A DNA stretch of 8,027 bases from Lutibacter sp. (GTDB taxonomy: Bacteria > Bacteroidota > Bacteroidia > Flavobacteriales > Flavobacteriaceae): the NCBI RefSeq assembly GCF_021647475.1, contig NZ_JAKIUR010000082.1, forward strand, positions 1-8,027, given 5' to 3'. A model generated the notes under the pieces. That model had not been told where the DNA came from, made no database searches, and saw nothing but the letters and a program-made list of their open reading frames with translations. Position numbers and translations under genes: made by a program. Shown here in pieces: positions 6,419 to 8,027 of this stretch. Each line of letters starts with the position of its first letter. The first letter of the stretch is position 1.

Positions 6419-7825
6419 ATGAATAATAATGATACTATAATTGCTTTAGCTACTTCATCGGGTGTTGGAGCAATTGCGGTTATTAGATTGTCTGGTGAAA
6501 AATCAATTGAAATAGTTAATAGCTTTTTCCAATCAAAATTTGGAAAGAAAGATTTAACTAAAATGAAATCTCATACCATTCACTTAGGAAACATCGTAGA
6601 TAATAATCATATTATTGATGAAGTTTTAGTATCTATCTTCAAAAATCCTAAATCTTATACTGGCGAAAATGTAGTAGAAATAAATTGCCATGGCTCAGTA
6701 TATATTCAACAAAAAATTATACAATTATTCATTAAAAATAGCGTAAGAAATGCAAATCCTGGAGAATTTACTTTACGTGCTTTTTTAAATGGAAAAATGG
6801 ACTTAAGTCAGGCAGAAGCTGTAGCCGATTTAATAGCCTCAAACTCAGAAGCTTCTCATAAAGTTGCACTGCAACAAATGCGTGGTGGATTTAGTAATGA
6901 AATAGAAAATTTACGAAATCAATTAATAAATTTTGCAAGTTTAATAGAATTAGAGCTCGATTTTGCAGAAGAAGATGTTGCCTTTGCCGATAGAACAGAA
7001 TTCACCAATTTAGTTAATAAAATCAACAAAATTCTTAAAAAACTAATTGATTCATTTGCTGTAGGAAATGTGCTTAAAAATGGTATTCCTGTAGCTATTG
7101 TAGGCGAACCAAATGTTGGAAAATCAACGTTATTAAATACACTTTTAAATGAAGAAAAAGCTATTGTAAGTCATATTGCTGGCACTACCAGAGATGCTAT
7201 AGAAGATGAGCTAATTATTGCAGGTGTAACTTATAGATTTATTGACACGGCAGGAATTAGAACTACACAAGATTTTATTGAAAACATTGGTATTCAAAAA
7301 ACTTTTGAGAAGATTGAACAAGCTCAACTAGTTATCTATTTATTCGATTTAGAATCAATTAAAAATAAAAAAATAGATTTAAACAGCTTATTAATTGAAA
7401 TTGAGAAAATTAAAACGAAACATCCTAATAAAAAAATATTGCTGATTGCAAACAAAGTAGATTTAGCCTCTAGTAAAATAATAGAAGAAACAAAGAAAAT
7501 ATTTAAAAGTTTTGAGCTTTTATTTATTGCGGCAAAACAAAAAAAAGGAATTGATGAATTAATTATTAAATTAATAAATTTATCAAATACCGGAGCATTA
7601 AGTAATAATGAAACTATTGTTAGTAACTCGCGTCATTTTGAAGCATTAAACAATGCCTTTATTGCCATAAATGATGTACAAAAGGGAATAAATGAAAATA
7701 TTAGCTCTGATTTATTGGCTATTGACATTCATGAAGCCTTACACAATTTAGGTTTAATAACTGGTGAAGTTACTACAGAAGATTTACTTGGAAATATTTT
7801 TGCTAATTTTTGTATCGGAAAGTAA
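6419..7825 (+). CDS. mnmE: tRNA uridine-5-carboxymethylaminomethyl(34) synthesis GTPase MnmE
   Basis: MnmE (TrmE) works with MnmG to place a carboxymethylaminomethyl group on wobble U34 of certain tRNAs, using a tetrahydrofolate-derived one-carbon unit and GTP hydrolysis. The 468-residue protein is full length. It has an N-terminal folate-binding, dimerising domain (about 1-118), a helical domain that starts near 119 (FTLRAFLNGKMDLSQAEAV) and resumes after the G domain, and an inserted G domain (about 220-385). The G motifs are G1 GEPNVGKS (229-236), G2 GTTRD (255-259), G3 DTAG (276-279), G4 NKVD (345-348) and a G5 variant AAK (371-373). The C-terminus ends in CIGK (465-468), carrying the conserved cysteine of the family. 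The ATG is preceded by an A-rich leader without Shine-Dalgarno and gives the normal N-terminus with GVGAIAVIRLSG. A promoter box lies just upstream. It acts in the cytosol. Confidence 0.97.
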   Translation: MNNNDTIIALATSSGVGAIAVIRLSGEKSIEIVNSFFQSKFGKKDLTKMKSHTIHLGNIVDNNHIIDEVLVSIFKNPKSYTGENVVEINCHGSVYIQQKIIQLFIKNSVRNANPGEFTLRAFLNGKMDLSQAEAVADLIASNSEASHKVALQQMRGGFSNEIENLRNQLINFASLIELELDFAEEDVAFADRTEFTNLVNKINKILKKLIDSFAVGNVLKNGIPVAIVGEPNVGKSTLLNTLLNEEKAIVSHIAGTTRDAIEDELIIAGVTYRFIDTAGIRTTQDFIENIGIQKTFEKIEQAQLVIYLFDLESIKNKKIDLNSLLIEIEKIKTKHPNKKILLIANKVDLASSKIIEETKKIFKSFELLFIAAKQKKGIDELIIKLINLSNTGALSNNETIVSNSRHFEALNNAFIAINDVQKGINENISSDLLAIDIHEALHNLGLITGEVTTEDLLGNIFANFCIGK

Positions 7826-7828
7826 TTA

Positions 7829-7860
7829 CCTATCTGATTTATAGGATTTTAAAATATTTT
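7829..7860. terminator. Weak hairpin with AT-rich tail between convergent genes
   Basis: CCTAT (7829-7833) and ATAGG (7841-7845) form a 5-bp stem with a 7-base loop directly after the mnmE stop, followed by an A/T stretch to 7860 with several T-rich steps. A second CCTAT at 7867-7871 could pair with the same ATAGG instead. The stem is short and has only two G-C pairs. Its place between two genes facing each other favours a termination role, but the sequence alone is weak evidence. Confidence 0.3.
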
Positions 7861-7914
7861 AGCAAACCTATTATTGAAACTAAAGCCCAAATACCTTCTA
7901 ATACCAATTTAATT

Positions 7915-8027
7915 TTATAATATCGCATTAAAAGCATTTATATAGTGATGATTTCCAGTGATTGATTTAATGGTTTTTGGAGTCATTTGATTTACCATAT
8001 TATGCAACCAATCTGTTAAATTTTCCA
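7915..8027 (-). CDS. 3' end of an unidentified minus-strand gene (partial)
   Basis: Reading the minus strand from the right edge, an open frame runs 36 codons (from 8025) to a TAA whose complement is at 7915-7917. The visible C-terminus begins ENLTDWLHNMVNQMTPK and ends NAFNAIL. Codon use is A/T-ending like that of the neighbouring genes, and the position, 89 bases after mnmE and convergent with it, suits the tail of a real gene. The remainder lies beyond the window. The family is not recognised from this fragment; it is hydrophilic and without a membrane segment. With only 36 residues visible, the frame could still be accidental. Confidence 0.5.
   Translation of the reverse strand, partial: ENLTDWLHNMVNQMTPKTIKSITGNHHYINAFNAIL

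Noticed and set aside
7539..7546. Run of eight A in mnmE as a second slippage site
   Set aside because: It lies within the G domain, where a truncated product would not be functional. Runs of 7-8 A or T are common here, for example at 1192-1198 and 3927-3934.
7890..7905. AATACC direct repeat in the mnmE downstream region
   Set aside because: Six-base repeats ten bases apart are expected by chance, and no further copies were seen.

Overview
The window is AT-rich and reads as chromosomal DNA of a Bacteroidota bacterium, most likely a flavobacterium. Four signs support this. DnaX begins with the SARKYRPQTF block typical of that phylum. The genes have no Shine-Dalgarno sequence and start behind A-rich leaders. 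Three intergenic regions carry the Bacteroidota -7 promoter box TAnnTTTG or a close variant. Codon use is strongly A/T-ending. No mobile element, CRISPR array, rRNA or tRNA gene was seen.

Layout. Bases 1-328 hold no convincing gene. They contain a compact inverted-repeat structure at 3-73 that could fold as a three-way junction followed by a T-rich tract, and a promoter at about 273-302. Five complete plus-strand genes follow: a long-chain acyl-CoA synthetase (329-2107), dnaX encoding the DNA polymerase III clamp-loader subunit (2172-3869), a CPA2-type cation:proton antiporter with a C-terminal RCK/TrkA-like module (3891-5807, TTG start), miaE encoding the tRNA-A37 hydroxylase (5807-6388), and mnmE encoding the tRNA-U34 modification GTPase (6419-7825). 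The 3' end of an unidentified minus-strand gene (7915-8027) converges on mnmE.

Transcription, as inferred. The acyl-CoA synthetase has its own promoter. A second promoter lies directly before dnaX. dnaX, the antiporter and miaE are packed with a 21-base gap and a 1-base overlap, so they look like one operon. A third perfect -7 box just before mnmE can start a separate transcript, although read-through from miaE is also likely. The genes serve different housekeeping tasks: fatty-acid activation, replication, ion/pH homeostasis and modification of the tRNA anticodon loop. The last two genes share tRNA as their substrate.

The region is mostly ordinary. The points most worth a second look are a run of ten A exactly at the end of dnaX domain III, where slippage in either direction gives a stop within a few codons and hence a gamma-like short protein, and the possible structured RNA at the left edge.
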